DNA of 64,000 nt from NCBI RefSeq assembly GCF_037023725.1, contig NZ_CP146077.1, positions 72,001 to 136,000 of the forward strand, read 5' to 3'. Numbering within the stretch: position 1 is the first letter of the stretch; the number at the start of each line of letters is the position of its first letter. The DNA is from Pseudomonas bubulae. GTDB lineage: Bacteria; Pseudomonadota; Gammaproteobacteria; Pseudomonadales; Pseudomonadaceae. Below the pieces are notes generated by a model that ran no database searches, was not told the DNA's origin, and saw only the letters and a list, made by a program, of their open reading frames with translations. The translations under genes were made by a program, and so were the position numbers. Positions 20,163 to 31,500 of this stretch are shown here, in pieces.

Positions 20163-20226
20163 TGTGGGAGCGAGCCTGCTCGCGAAAGGCTCTGACAGCC
20201 GCTTCGCGAGCAGGCTCGCCCCCACA
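20163..20226. repeat. REP-type inverted pair between convergent marC-like gene and cobJ
   Basis: The arms TGTGGGAGCGAGCCTGCTCG (plus CGAA) and TTCGCGAGCAGGCTCGCCCC (plus CACA) pair over about 24 bp with a 16-bp spacer. The arm sequence GAGCCTGCTC differs from the GGGCTTGCTC type elsewhere in the window, so this is a sub-family. It lies between convergent stop codons, a suitable place for a bidirectional terminator. Confidence 0.88.
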
Positions 20227-20230
20227 GGGC

Positions 20231-21907
20231 TCAGGGTTTTTCGCCATACCAGCGCGGCGTGTACACCCATTGCATGCCGTCAGCACGGGCAAAGGTGCAC
20301 GTCGTCGACGACCCCACCAGCACCATGGTGCGCATATCCACCTGCTCCGGGGTCAACTCGCCCAGGGTCAGGGTGCGCAGGGTCTGGCCCGGACGGCCAA
20401 TGTCACGACCCAGCACCACCGGCGTTTGCGGCGTGCGATGGCGCCTGACGATATCCAGCGCAACGCCCAGCTGCCATGGCCGTGAACGGGAAATCGGGTT
20501 GTAGAACGCCAACGCCAGATCCGCCTCGCAAGCCAGGTCCAGACGCTTCTCAATAATGCTCCACGGCTTGAGGTTGTCCGACAGCGACATCACGCAGAAG
20601 TCATGCCCCAGCGGCGCCCCGGCCTGCGCGGCCGTTGCCAGTGAAGCTGACACACCCGGCAGGATCTCCAGATCGACGCTGTGCCACTGCGGGTCCACAG
20701 ACTCATGCAAGGCTTCGAGCACGGCCGCGGCCATGGCAAAAACCCCAGGGTCCCCCGAAGACACCACCACCACCGAACGCCCCTGCGCCGCCAGCTCGAA
20801 GGCGTGGCGGGCACGCTGCATCTCTTCGCGGTTATCGGTGCAATGCATCACCTGATCGTCGCGGAACGGGCCGGCCATACGCACATAGGTTTCATAACCC
20901 AGCACATCATTGGCCCGCGCCAGCTCGGCCTTGACCGCAGGCACCATCAGTTCGGCAGCGCCGGGGCCCAGGCCAATTACAGCCAGACGGCCACGGGCCC
21001 GGCCAATCGTTTCAGGTTCCAGCGGCGCCGCGGCAACACCCAGCACCACGCCATTGCCCGGTTCACACCAGGCAACAGGCAGCAACGCTGCATCGCTGCC
21101 CACAAACCGCAACGGCACCGCCAGCTCAAGGGCCGTTTCACGCAGCGCTGCACTGGCCATCAAGGTTTCCGGTGCGACGATGCACGCCAGCGACTGACGT
21201 GCCAGCCCGGCCTGGTACAACGATTCGAGGATTGACTGTGGCGAAACCTCGGCACACACCTGCGCCAGTACATTGCGCGAATAAATCAGCAACTCGTCTG
21301 CCACTGGCAGGCGCTCGGCGCTGCCCACATGGATCGCCAGACGCGCCTGCCCGCTTTCGGGCAGTTGCGCCCGCGCCAGCCAAGGCGCATCGCCTTCGAT
21401 ACGTACTGATTCGCCGGCCAGCAGGTCCGAAACAAAGCGTTTGCCCAGCTCCAGATCGGCCAGCACATAGCCCGCAGGCGGATTGAGCAGACAGGTGCCA
21501 AAGCGCAGTTCGCCGCTGGTGGTGATCGCCGGAGCAATGCCCAGACCCGCCGCAATGACCCGCGCCAGATCATTCACCCCACCCAGCCCGCCCAGCAACG
21601 GCACCACCGCGCTGGCGTCTTCGGCAACCGCCAGTACCGGTGGCTCGGCGCCTTTTTCCAGCAGCAACGGCGCCAGCGTGCGGATCACAATACCCGCAGC
21701 GCATAGCGCAATAATCGGTGTGTCCTGCTGATAAAGCTGACGCAGGGTGTCGCCGAAATCGCTGTAACTGCGATCACCGCCGTCTACCCGCCCTGCCAGC
21801 CCGAGGACAGAAGCGCCGGGCAGCAACTGCTGGATACGGCGTGCAGTGTCCAGGCTGCCATTGCCCAGAATGACAATGGCCGGTGCCGGGCGACTCAACC
21901 CTGCCAC
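20231..21907 (-). CDS. cobJ: CbiG-CobJ fusion: precorrin-3B C17-methyltransferase
   Basis: This is a 558-residue enzyme of aerobic corrin-ring synthesis. The N-terminal half (about 1-300) is CbiG-like, with the CbiG N-terminal motif [14 protein letters not shown] and a C-terminal CbiG part ([16 protein letters not shown]). The C-terminal half is a SAM-dependent tetrapyrrole methylase of the CobJ type ([45 protein letters not shown]). CobJ contracts the ring by C17 methylation. The same fused form occurs in PAO1 CobJ, from memory. The start is a GTG overlapping the cobI stop by 13 nt, so translation is coupled. It is the last gene of cobGHIJ. Confidence 0.93.
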   Translation of the reverse strand: MAGLSRPAPAIVILGNGSLDTARRIQQLLPGASVLGLAGRVDGGDRSYSDFGDTLRQLYQQDTPIIALCAAGIVIRTLAPLLLEKGAEPPVLAVAEDASAVVPLLGGLGGVNDLARVIAAGLGIAPAITTSGELRFGTCLLNPPAGYVLADLELGKRFVSDLLAGESVRIEGDAPWLARAQLPESGQARLAIHVGSAERLPVADELLIYSRNVLAQVCAEVSPQSILESLYQAGLARQSLACIVAPETLMASAALRETALELAVPLRFVGSDAALLPVAWCEPGNGVVLGVAAAPLEPETIGRARGRLAVIGLGPGAAELMVPAVKAELARANDVLGYETYVRMAGPFRDDQVMHCTDNREEMQRARHAFELAAQGRSVVVVSSGDPGVFAMAAAVLEALHESVDPQWHSVDLEILPGVSASLATAAQAGAPLGHDFCVMSLSDNLKPWSIIEKRLDLACEADLALAFYNPISRSRPWQLGVALDIVRRHRTPQTPVVLGRDIGRPGQTLRTLTLGELTPEQVDMRTMVLVGSSTTCTFARADGMQWVYTPRWYGEKP

Positions 21908-22626
21908 CTTTCGCCTGGGACGATAATCAGCGAGAAATACGGCGAAGACATCGGTTCCACTTCATTGAGCGGCACGATCTTCTGATTGCTCATGGTGGCG
22001 CGCTCGACATACAACGCCCGCTCGGCCAGCCCCAGCTCGCCCAGCACTTCGCGCACTTTATGAAAGTTGCGCCCCAGCTTCATGATCACTGCCGCATCGG
22101 CAACCGCCAGCCGCGACTTGAGTTCTTCGTGGGGCAGCACACCCGAGAGCACCGACAGGCTCTGGTTGCGATACACCAACGGCACGCCCAATACCGAAGC
22201 GCCGCCCAGCATCGAGCACACGCCCGGTACCACTTGTGCTTCAAAACGCTGGGCCAGACGGTCGTGCAGGTACATATAGGAGCCGTAGAAGAACGGATCA
22301 CCTTCGCAGATCACTGCCACATCACGGCCGGCATCCAGATGCACGGCCACTTCAACCGCAGCCTGATCGTAGAAATCACTGATCACCTGCTCGTAGGACA
22401 ACGGCTCCGGCAACACCTCGGTGGTCACCGGGTACACCAGCGGCATCTGGGTTTGCGCGTCTTGCAGATGGGCTTCGATGATGCCGAACGCATTGCCCTT
22501 CTTGCCCTTGGCCACGAAATACGCCACCACCGGCGATTCGCGCAGCAGGCGCAGGGCTTTAACCGTGATCAGCTCAGGGTCGCCGGGGCCTACGCCCAAA
22601 CCGATCAAACGTCCTGGTTGCGCCAT
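21895..22626 (-). CDS. cobI: Precorrin-2 C20-methyltransferase
   Basis: This is a 243-residue SAM-dependent tetrapyrrole methylase. The glycine-rich SAM loop [20 protein letters not shown] is at the N-terminus and [20 protein letters not shown] supplies the second conserved loop. It methylates precorrin-2 at C20 to give precorrin-3A. The ATG overlaps the cobH stop (TAATG), and the 3' end overlaps cobJ by 13 nt, so the four minus-strand genes are tightly packed. Confidence 0.95.
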   Translation of the reverse strand: MAQPGRLIGLGVGPGDPELITVKALRLLRESPVVAYFVAKGKKGNAFGIIEAHLQDAQTQMPLVYPVTTEVLPEPLSYEQVISDFYDQAAVEVAVHLDAGRDVAVICEGDPFFYGSYMYLHDRLAQRFEAQVVPGVCSMLGGASVLGVPLVYRNQSLSVLSGVLPHEELKSRLAVADAAVIMKLGRNFHKVREVLGELGLAERALYVERATMSNQKIVPLNEVEPMSSPYFSLIIVPGERWQG

Positions 22627-23252
22627 TATTCGATCTCCGTGGCCAGGGCGTTGACGGCCGCAGCCGCCATCGCACTACCGCCACGGCGGCCTTGCATGAT
22701 CACAAACGGCACGCCACGGCTGTCTGCCGCAAGCATGGCCTTGGATTCCGCGGCGCCGACAAAGCCCACCGGGAAGCCCAGGATCAGTGCCGGCTTGGGA
22801 GCGCCGGCATCGATCATTTCCAGCAGGTAAAACAGCGCGGTGGGCGCGTTTCCAATCACCACCACACTGCCTTCCAGGTACGGGCGCCAATGCTCAAGGG
22901 CCACCGCCGAACGGGTGTTGCCCTTCTCCAGCGCCAGCTCAGGTACGCCTTCTTCGCGCAGGGTGCAGATCACCGGGTTGTTGGCCGGCAAACGGGTACG
23001 GGTGACGCCTTCGGAAACCATCCGCGCATCGCACAGAATGGCAGCACCTGCCGCCAGCGCATCACGCCCGGCCTTGCCGGCACCCGGCGAAAAACGCAGG
23101 TCTTCAATGGCATCGACCATGCCGCAGGCGTGGATCACACGCACGGCCAGTTTTTCGAGATCCGCCGGGATGCTGTCGAGGTTGGCCTCGGCACGAATAA
23201 TGGCGAACGAATTGCGATAGATCTCTTGACCATCGCGGATGTAATCAATCAT
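22626..23252 (-). CDS. cobH: Precorrin-8X methylmutase
   Basis: This is a 208-residue isomerase that moves the C11 methyl to C12, giving hydrogenobyrinate. Conserved stretches are [30 protein letters not shown] with the catalytic His, [27 protein letters not shown] and [15 protein letters not shown] 23252 gives the family N-terminus; codons further upstream lie inside cobG. It overlaps cobG by 8 nt and cobI by 3 nt. Confidence 0.95.
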   Translation of the reverse strand: MIDYIRDGQEIYRNSFAIIRAEANLDSIPADLEKLAVRVIHACGMVDAIEDLRFSPGAGKAGRDALAAGAAILCDARMVSEGVTRTRLPANNPVICTLREEGVPELALEKGNTRSAVALEHWRPYLEGSVVVIGNAPTALFYLLEMIDAGAPKPALILGFPVGFVGAAESKAMLAADSRGVPFVIMQGRRGGSAMAAAAVNALATEIE

Positions 23253-24597
23253 CGGTGTTGCTCCATTGGCGGGCCTCAAGCCAGGCGCCCGCCGCTTCAA
23301 TTGTAAGATTGCGCTCGCGCAGAACACCGAAACCGGCGTGCTCCGGGGTGCGTAAATAGAGGTCGTAATGACCGGGCGCCACGGCCAGTAAAGTGACCGG
23401 CGCGACGTGGGCTGCCGCGCAGGAGCGCTGGCAGCCGGTCAGGTGAATATTCAAAGGCTTTGGCAGCAACGCGGCCAACTGACGGGCATCATGCTTCGTG
23501 TCGGCCAGCCCTTTGGCACAGGCACTGGAGCCGGTACAGGCCACCAGATGCGCCAGCGGGTTGCCAGCCTCTACGATCAAGCCGAGCACCATCAACTGGC
23601 TCATCACCGCAGCGGCCTGAGCGGCCGCTATGTTGGGCAACAAGACGCTCTGCCATGGCGTGAACCGTAAAGTGCCATCGCCGTAGCGCTCGGCCAGCTC
23701 GGCCAACCCCGTGAGCATCGCCGCATCCAGCCGCCCCAGTGCCGGCGCCCCGCCGATATAGACCCGACCAGGCGCTTGCTGTGGCCAAATGCCGAGGTGC
23801 ATGGACGCCGAGATGGCCCTGCACTGCCAGTCGCCAGCAGGCAACAGTGCCACGCTGATTCGCTGTGCCAGCTGCCCGACAAATGACTCAGTGGTGACCT
23901 CCTCCAGCAGATGACGCATGCGGGTTTGCTCAGGTCGCGCCAGATCCAGAAACTGCATCAGCACGGCCAACACCAGCTCATGCCCGTACTCCACGGGTAC
24001 GGCTGCCAACGCGCAATCGTGCGCCGGGCACCCGGCCAGGCCAAAAGCCAACAGCGTCTGGCCATTACGCACAAATGCCGACAACCACAGATCATGCGGA
24101 TGCTCCAGCATGGCCAGGGCCTCGCCGCCATCCAGTTGCACGGCGAACTTGGCCGACAGCTCGGTGAACCTTGGCGTGCTTTGCAGGCTGGCCAGTATCT
24201 GCCGGGCCAGCGGCCACGTATCGATATGCATCTGCAGATCAATGCCGGCACTCGGGCTGAGCATCAAGTTGCGCACGTCGTCACCGGCGGCAGTAGCAGG
24301 CCCAAGCCCGGCCGCCAGCAAGGGCGCAATCAATGCACTGTGCTGCGGCCCCACACCACGGATTTGCAAATTGCCACGGTTGGTCGCTTCGATCACACCA
24401 CTGGCATACCGCTGAGCCACATCTGCCACCGTGCGAGCCTGATCGGCGTTAATCGCGCCGCCATCCAGCTTGACCCGACAGATACCGCCATCCATTGCCT
24501 GGACGATACGCAGTAACCCCGGGCAAGCCGAGGGGCGCACAGGCGTCGTGACAGAAAGTTCAGGTGGCAAGTTCAAGGAGCTATCCAGAGCAGGCAA
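23245..24597 (-). CDS. cobG: Precorrin-3B synthase
   Basis: This is an oxygen-dependent Fe-S monooxygenase of about 450 residues, related to sulfite/nitrite reductases, that hydroxylates precorrin-3A at C20 and forms the lactone. The [4Fe-4S] ligands appear as CTGSSACAKG and CQRSCAAAH in the C-terminal third. The N-terminus carries PSACPGLLRIVQAMDGGICR. Its presence shows the aerobic cobalamin route. The start is uncertain: a TTG at 24597 gives MPALDSS, while a GTG about 20 codons later (before RPSACPGL) is also plausible. It is first in cobGHIJ. The stop of the giant gene upstream is 69 bp away, and that gap holds a possible promoter. Confidence 0.92.
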   Translation of the reverse strand: MPALDSSLNLPPELSVTTPVRPSACPGLLRIVQAMDGGICRVKLDGGAINADQARTVADVAQRYASGVIEATNRGNLQIRGVGPQHSALIAPLLAAGLGPATAAGDDVRNLMLSPSAGIDLQMHIDTWPLARQILASLQSTPRFTELSAKFAVQLDGGEALAMLEHPHDLWLSAFVRNGQTLLAFGLAGCPAHDCALAAVPVEYGHELVLAVLMQFLDLARPEQTRMRHLLEEVTTESFVGQLAQRISVALLPAGDWQCRAISASMHLGIWPQQAPGRVYIGGAPALGRLDAAMLTGLAELAERYGDGTLRFTPWQSVLLPNIAAAQAAAVMSQLMVLGLIVEAGNPLAHLVACTGSSACAKGLADTKHDARQLAALLPKPLNIHLTGCQRSCAAAHVAPVTLLAVAPGHYDLYLRTPEHAGFGVLRERNLTIEAAGAWLEARQWSNTDD

Positions 24598-24617
24598 TAC
24601 GCTATTGCAGGTCGCGC

Positions 24618-24646
24618 ATTATGCCTGCTTTGGGCGAGTGCATGAA
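24618..24646 (-). promoter_or_regulatory. Possible sigma-70 promoter of cobGHIJ
   Basis: Reading the minus strand, TTCATG (24646-24641) and CATAAT (24623-24618) are separated by 17 bp and lie about 20 bp before the cobG start. The -10 matches TATAAT at five of six positions; the -35 is weak. If real, cobGHIJ keeps its own promoter despite the giant genes upstream. I see no cobalamin riboswitch in this 69-bp gap. Confidence 0.4.
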
Positions 24647-24666
24647 AAGCCTGCCGGACGGAATGA

Positions 24667-27600
24667 CTACTCCCGTGTATTAACCTCGGGCAGTTGTGGA
24701 TGATCCCGGCCCAGACGGGTGATCAACAACACCACGGAATCGGCATTGGCCAGCATGAGGTCAATGCGTTTACGAGCATCGTGTTTAAAGATCGGCCGCG
24801 CTTGCTCAAGGGTCCTGACACCGCTAAGCGCCTTGATTTTGGCCTTGCCCGGGTTAGCGGGTATATCCGCCCAGGTGCGCTCTTCAGGATCAAATTGCTG
24901 AAACAGGTGCTCGGTCGAGATATAGGGTGAATGGCAACTCTGGACGATCTGGTTAAACGACTTGATCTGGCTGCCCAGGGGGGTTGATTCATCCAGCAGG
25001 TCCTCGTAAGGAAAGCCGGGATTCAGATAGTTGATGTCCTCGGTATCAAGCGCCTGATGGCTGATCTCATGCAGCATAAAGGCCGCCCGATAATGCACGT
25101 TGGTCCTGAAAGGTGGCTGGGTGGCTTTCACAAATGCCTGGCTCAAGGCGTTGGGTGTTTCAAATAGAGTGCTGAAAAAATGCTCACTCAAGTACAGGCG
25201 CTTGTGCAAATCCCAGCGGTGAATCCAGGCGACGGCCTTGTCGTTGAACCGGGAGCGGCAGACCACGTATTTACTGGAAGTCAGCGGCGACAGATCGGGA
25301 TGCAAAAACCTCGCAAGCAGGGGCCCGATCGTTTCATTGAGTCGGTCAAGCAACGGCTGATCAACGTGCTCCACATCAAAGAACGTCTGTATCAACGCCC
25401 GGTTCCGGGCATTCTGCGTCCCCGGTTCGAGCAAGGTGTGCAGGGCGCTTTGACTGCGCTGCAGGTAGGTGACGGCCTGGGCATGGGCCTCGCGAATGGC
25501 CTGTGCCTTGTCAGGAAAGCGCCGCTCAATGCTGGCCATGCCGATGGCCTGCATCTCATGGGTCAGGCGGTCGGATATCGAAGCCGTGGTCGACAGTACA
25601 GGGCCGCCCCCCAGTAACGGTTCCTTGAGATCAAGCTCCCAATGCTCACGCTCGTTGATTTTCACCAGCGGCCCTTCGCGGCCTTCTCCGATAAAAATGC
25701 GCCAGCGCTCGCGCCAGGCCTGCACCTGAAAAACATGCCCGCCCAGCAGCACATAGTGAAGACCTGTGCCCGGGTGACGGTACAACCGGGTCAGGCTGTC
25801 CTGCTTGAGCTCCAGCAAGGCCACATCATTGGCCTGAAAGGGCTGCAGGCCGATCTCCTGCTCAGGCGTGAGGTGCACCGCCGCTTCGGACTGCGGCTGA
25901 CGCAAGACTGTCGGAGTCACTGTTTTCAGTTGGCGCAGTGTCAGATAACCACTGCCTATCTGTGCCAGCGACGAGGCAAAATCAGCCACGGCTTCGCCCC
26001 ACTCGCCTTTTTGCGCGGCCTCGAAACCCTGCTGCACAAAACCCGCCGTTTGCCAGACCACCATGGGAATACTCAGCCTGGCAGGCAAAAACATCAACGC
26101 AGTCGATGCAATCAACGAAAACAGGTACTTGAATGACTCCCAGTCGGCTTCGGCGGAGGTCTTCGACTGGGCGGCGGCCATGTCCAACAACAGGTGGTAG
26201 TTGTCGACATACAACTGTTCAAACAGATTGCCCGCGACGGGCCTTGGCGCCAGGGTCGGGGGGGCCGGCCTGAGCATGAAACTGCCGAGGGACGCGTCCA
26301 CATACTGCGGGATATGGGGCTCCACAAAACCGCCATAGTTGTAGGTTTTACGGGCCTCGGGCTCAAGACGCTGGAGCACCAGCGCCTGCAGGTCCGTGTT
26401 GATACGCAGGTCGTCGAGCAAGGCGGCTTCGTTGTTGTACGCTTTGAATGTAAAGCGCTCGCTGTAGTTGACCCACAGGATCTGCGGCCCGGCGCCTGAC
26501 TCCACAGGCCCAATGATGTAGAGCCCCCTGGCCCGATCAGGATCGGCTTCGGGCTCGGCTACCAGCTCAAATGGCCGGACGATGATCGGCATTCTGTCCA
26601 ACGTCAGGCGGGCCGCTCCATCTGGCATGTTGATGACCTGCTGTATGTACCGATACGCCATCTCCTGGCCAGGGTCGATCAGTTTTTCCCGCAGGGCCTG
26701 TTCCATCACCTGCAGCGAGAGCTGCTCGGAGAATTGTTGTTGGCGCAAGGTCACCCCCGGTTTTCCGGGCGCCAGCTTGTCTTGCAACAAAGCACGGTAA
26801 TGCGCGCCGATTTCCAGTTGTCGGGTCAGTCGTTTTACATACGTCGCATTCAAGGCCGTCGGCAACGCACTGCCATTAGGGGCTCGCAAGGAAATCGCGC
26901 CTGCATTGAGCCGGTAAAAACCGTTAAGCGAAAATTGCGTGAGGGTCTGAACAGTGCGCGTCGTCGCCGCTGGCATAAAAGAGGGCGTGCTACCAACCGG
27001 TACCGGGGAAGGCACATAGGTGTCGATCACCACCTCGATCGCATCCGGGTCTGGCGCCTGCCCCGCGAAGTCGAGCTCCAGACGCAGTTTCAGTAACGCG
27101 CGGGCGTACTCGGCAAGCGGCGGGATATCATGCAGGTAGTTTTGCTGTTCCTGCCCTGCCCCTGGATAGCGCTGCAACAACCCGGCATAAGCCAACTTGT
27201 CTGCCTTCGAGGCGTTTTTCAACCACTGCGGTATTGCCGCCTCAAACGCTTGCAGGCGCGCCATTTCAACCACAGGTTCCAACACCAGCCCTGCCCGACC
27301 TTGTACCAGTTCACTGTGGATAAGATTTTCAAAGGCTTGCGCCGACAAGGGGATGGCTTGAGCCGTACGGCAGGCAAAGCCGGCGTCCGCCAGCACCTTG
27401 GCAATAGCCCGTAGCTGGGTCTCTCGGACAAAGTCGTGTTCAACACGTTCGAATTGAAGCCCGCCAATTTTCCCGTTAGCGGTGCTGTCCAGCCAGGCCG
27501 TAACCTGCGGCTGCGTGCCCGTGCTGACATGGCTCAGCAGTTCCCAGCGCCGTGCCTTGTCCGCCAGGCGAGCTTGCAGTTGGGTGGTGCACTCGCCCAC

Positions 27601-28431
27601 CGACGCAAAGCCTTCGAACCCCGAACCCGCGCTCCAGAATATGGCCCGGCCGGCAGTTGCAGGCTGCTGACCACCGCGCTCGGTGAACAACAGACAGTTG
27701 ACGATATCCAGCCCGGCCTGTGCGCCATTGATTGATAGTGCAATGGCAAACACATCGGGAACAAACCCTGCCAATGCTCGACGCCGGGCGCTCACCGGCT
27801 GGCTCAGCACCGCGCCCAGCACCGCCAGGTCCGCCGCTGAAAGCCGGTTGCCCGATTGCATCAGCTGCAATTCGGCCCGTAGCATCGCCAACCTCAGGGT
27901 ACACAGCCTGTCGATCAACGTATCGGCCCTCGGCGGTGGGGCCGGGGTATAGAAAAACGCACGGAGCTGATTGACATACCCCTGGAAAAACCCCGCTGCG
28001 GCCTGATCCATGACGTTGATTAGTTCACTGCCTGAAAGTGGCTTGGGTGGATTGAGATCCGGGGTATCCAGCAAGTGCAGGCCCGCCTCTATTCTTTCGG
28101 GATCACGCGGCAGCGGCTGTAGTCCGGTGACCTGTTGCAACAATGCTTCCATCAGCGACACCGGCTCACGCAAGCCAGCGACCCGTAACCGCATACGGTC
28201 GAGCTCCAGCACGTCATGCCCCGCGCGGGCCAGCGCTTTCACCAGCCTTGAATACGCATACGAAAACGGTGCAGGCCATGGCCGCAACAATTCATCAACC
28301 TGGGAAGCGATGTTCATTAACTGCATCACCAGCCCCTCGGCCTGCCCGCCGTTGCCAGCAGCCATCGGGCGGACATTGAAGGTTTCGTTCGATGCAGAGC
28401 CGGAATTAAATGTGGAAGTGATTGCCTTCAT
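24667..28431 (-). CDS. Giant DUF6543/dermonecrotic-toxin-like protein with C-terminal aspzincin-type zinc protease motif (smaller paralogue)
   Basis: This 1254-residue protein has no signal peptide. The N-terminal half is predicted helical and low in motifs. The region around residues 440-720 has the character of the DUF6543 dermonecrotic-toxin family of Pseudomonas, including RGLYIIGPVESGAGPQILWV near 634 and the RKTYNYGGFVEPHI segment. A hydrophobic stretch (about 765-800, FSLIASTALMFLPARLSIPM) could be membrane-active. Near the C-terminus HEISH (1121-1125) is followed by DTEDINYL, placing Asp1132 where aspzincins (M35/PF14521 type) have their third zinc ligand. ATG 28431 has GAGAG upstream and is preferred to earlier in-frame codons. 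It is paralogous over its whole length to the C-terminal two thirds of the gene upstream. Target and secretion route are unknown. Confidence 0.75.
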   Translation of the reverse strand: MKAITSTFNSGSASNETFNVRPMAAGNGGQAEGLVMQLMNIASQVDELLRPWPAPFSYAYSRLVKALARAGHDVLELDRMRLRVAGLREPVSLMEALLQQVTGLQPLPRDPERIEAGLHLLDTPDLNPPKPLSGSELINVMDQAAAGFFQGYVNQLRAFFYTPAPPPRADTLIDRLCTLRLAMLRAELQLMQSGNRLSAADLAVLGAVLSQPVSARRRALAGFVPDVFAIALSINGAQAGLDIVNCLLFTERGGQQPATAGRAIFWSAGSGFEGFASVGECTTQLQARLADKARRWELLSHVSTGTQPQVTAWLDSTANGKIGGLQFERVEHDFVRETQLRAIAKVLADAGFACRTAQAIPLSAQAFENLIHSELVQGRAGLVLEPVVEMARLQAFEAAIPQWLKNASKADKLAYAGLLQRYPGAGQEQQNYLHDIPPLAEYARALLKLRLELDFAGQAPDPDAIEVVIDTYVPSPVPVGSTPSFMPAATTRTVQTLTQFSLNGFYRLNAGAISLRAPNGSALPTALNATYVKRLTRQLEIGAHYRALLQDKLAPGKPGVTLRQQQFSEQLSLQVMEQALREKLIDPGQEMAYRYIQQVINMPDGAARLTLDRMPIIVRPFELVAEPEADPDRARGLYIIGPVESGAGPQILWVNYSERFTFKAYNNEAALLDDLRINTDLQALVLQRLEPEARKTYNYGGFVEPHIPQYVDASLGSFMLRPAPPTLAPRPVAGNLFEQLYVDNYHLLLDMAAAQSKTSAEADWESFKYLFSLIASTALMFLPARLSIPMVVWQTAGFVQQGFEAAQKGEWGEAVADFASSLAQIGSGYLTLRQLKTVTPTVLRQPQSEAAVHLTPEQEIGLQPFQANDVALLELKQDSLTRLYRHPGTGLHYVLLGGHVFQVQAWRERWRIFIGEGREGPLVKINEREHWELDLKEPLLGGGPVLSTTASISDRLTHEMQAIGMASIERRFPDKAQAIREAHAQAVTYLQRSQSALHTLLEPGTQNARNRALIQTFFDVEHVDQPLLDRLNETIGPLLARFLHPDLSPLTSSKYVVCRSRFNDKAVAWIHRWDLHKRLYLSEHFFSTLFETPNALSQAFVKATQPPFRTNVHYRAAFMLHEISHQALDTEDINYLNPGFPYEDLLDESTPLGSQIKSFNQIVQSCHSPYISTEHLFQQFDPEERTWADIPANPGKAKIKALSGVRTLEQARPIFKHDARKRIDLMLANADSVVLLITRLGRDHPQLPEVNTRE

Positions 28432-28527
28432 GGGTGATCTCTCTTCGCTTGCGGACAATGCACAACACGCTATCGCGCCCCCGGACGACAACGGCACTAC
28501 ATAGATACCCGGGCACTTTCCGGGGGA

Positions 28528-31500
28528 TCAAACGACAGCGACAGTTGCCGGTTTGAAGTACCCGAGCCAGGTAATCAACAACGTCTGAGAGTCGGCATTC
28601 ATCAGGATCACCCTCTCGCGAAACACCGGGTCACTGAAAAACCGGTCACGCACCTCTTCGATGTTTTTGCTGCGAGTCTTGTGGATCAAGCTGTGTGCCA
28701 GCTTGAAAGGGAGGGGCAGGTAACTGCGCCGGTTGCTGTACTTCTCCTTGAAAAGATCTGCCTTGCGAATTTCGGTGGTCAGTTGACGATAACGGTGATC
28801 CTGCATCTGCCTTTTAAGCGTACGTATCTGACCATCCCAGTCACGCTCGGGAACCAGCAACTCTTCGAAGGGATGGCTTACACCCAGATAATTGATATCA
28901 ATGGTGCCCATGACCAGGTGGCTGAATTCATGGAGCAGAATGGTGGCCGTCGAATGCTTGACCCGGTCGAACTCGCGGCCGTCCACCCCCATCACTGACA
29001 GGCTGAAAATCTCGTCGGCCGAGGCGAAGTAACCCTGAGAAAAAAGCACGGTCTTGCGTTTGATCACGCTGCCCAGCGAAGAAACTCGCGCCACTTCTCG
29101 CGGGTTGGGCGGTGAGTACAAGCCGTAGCGGCTGGAGTGCTGTGGTGAAAACTCGGTGGATTGCAGGGCCGTCAGCAGTTTGTCGACGATGCGTTTGAGC
29201 TTGTCGAGCAAGGGGTCGTCGACTTGGCTCACACTGAACACCCTGGCAAGAAAGCGCCGGGTCTGGGCATTCAGCTGGCTGGCGGAGCCGACTGATTGCA
29301 GATGCTCCCTGCAATCAGTCAGATAGCGAATAGCCTGTTCGTGCGCCTCCCGAATCACCTGGGCCTTGCGTGGCTGCAGACGTTCGATGGCAGGCATGCC
29401 CAGGACCGTAACTGTGTGCTCCCGGCCAAACGAAACGCTCCCCGATGTACCCGACCGCGTGCCCAGTGCCTGACCACCGCCTGGCAACGGTTCCTTGAGA
29501 TCGAGTACCCAGCGCTGATGGGGGCTGCGTTTGACCAGAGGGCCATCGCGGTCTTCACCAATATGAATACGCCATCGATCCTGCCAGGCTGCGACTTGAA
29601 ACACCTGCCCGTCCAGAACGATAAAGCGGTGGCCTGACTCGGGGTCAGTAAACAACCCGGAGCCAGTGTCTTCATGCAGACTATCCAACGACACATGATT
29701 GGCCGCATAGGGCCGCAAGCTGGCCTGCTGCTCACGGGTCATGGTCTCCAGAGGGGCCTCGAAGGCAGCAACGACGTGAGGTTCCCCGGTTGTGCGCCTC
29801 AGTGCGCCATGGCTACCCGCGATCATCAACAACGCCGTGGCAAAATCAAACACAGCCTGCCCCCAGCGATCATCTGCCACGGCCTGAACAGCTGACTGTG
29901 CACTGGTCTGGGCCTGCCAGATCATCAAGGGCACACTCAGCTTGCCCGGCAGAATCAGCAAAGCAGTGTCCGCCAGCAGCGACAGCAGATACACAAGGGA
30001 AGCCCAGTCCGCCTGCGCTGCGCTGCGGGCCTGGGTACGAGCCAGGGCCAGCCGCACATTGAGGGTATCGACGTACAACCTGTTCAGGCAGTTACCGGTC
30101 AACTGGCCGGGATCGAGGCTGGCGGGAGGATTGGCCACCTGCGGCGAGCTCAAGGTCGGATCGACATAGCCGATATGCGGCTCGCGAAATCCCCCATATT
30201 CATAAATTTTACGAACCCGGGGTTCCAGCCGCTCCAGCACCTCGTCCTGCAAGGCTCCAGAACCGTGCAACCGATGCAGAAAATCGGACTGGCTGCTGTA
30301 CTCTCGAAGCGCAGGCCCCTTGCCGTAGAGCACATACAACACCTGCGGCCCGCTATCCAGAGCAGCCGGACCAATCAGGTACATGCCCTGCGCCCGGTCG
30401 GGATGACGACCGGTTACGGCGCGAAAAGCCAGTGGCCGCACAACCAGCTCGATGCCCTTGAAGCGTTCGCGGGCTTTGGCGTCCGGGCTGTTCAGTACAT
30501 GCTCAACGAAATCATGGGCCGTCTGGCTCAATGCGCCCTTGATTCGGGCTTGCAGCGCGTATTCGAGCACCTGCGCAGGCAGCTGCTGACAGAACAAGCC
30601 CTGACGCCGTGCAGCACCCTCATGGCCCGGGGTGAGTTTTTCGACCAGCAGGGCCTGATAGCTTTCGCCAAGATCCAGCGAACGCACCAGCTCACTCACA
30701 TAGTGGTCATCCAGCCCCGCAGGCAAAGGTTCTTCGCCCAGTGAGCGATAGCTGCGCACGCCAGAGTGCACATTGAAAAAATGACTCAGGGCAAAATACG
30801 TCAGCGATCGCCTCAGCCTGGAGACTGCTGCGCCTCCGGCGATCTCTCCGCCAGCCGGTCCGCTGTATTGCACCACGCTGATTTCGACCTTGTCCGGGTC
30901 AATTGCCACGCCCGGAAAGTCAGCCTTCAAGCGTGCCAACAACCGCTCGCGGGCATAGTCGAGCAGCTCGGGCACGTCTTGCGAATACCCCTCGCTCCCG
31001 GCCTGTTGAATTCGCAGCAGGATCCGACCGTAGGCTTGCTGGTCACTGGTCGCCGCGTGCTTGAGCCAGTCAGGCAAACCCTCACGGAACTGCCATTGGC
31101 GGGCGGCGGCGAGCGTTGCGTCAACATTGAACTGCGCCTGCTCCGACCAGTAGCAATCCACCTGGTTGACCAGTTCCGGTGCCGACACCTGCTGCACCAC
31201 ACCTCGCTCCAGCAGGAAGCCGATATCACTGAGGTGTTTTTCTGTCTCCCGGCGCTGGCAGGTTTCAAGCCAGTCGGTGTCGATCACGCTGGCAGTCCAT
31301 TTCACATCAACGGCGGCCTGCACCCTTTCGCGCTCACGCAAGCTGATACAGCGCAACAGATGCCATTGTTCAACACGATCCCGCAAGCGGGCCTGCAAGG
31401 TCTCAAGGCATGATGCCAGTGAATCGAAACATTCCAGGCTCCAGGCTGCCGTCCACAAGACGGCTTGCCCGGAGTTGACGCTGTCAGTGCCACCGCGCCC

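Noticed and set aside
24598..24666. Possible cobalamin riboswitch upstream of cobG
   Set aside because: The gap is only 69 bp and I see no conserved B12-box core; the region before cobL (33748-33935) also lacks one.
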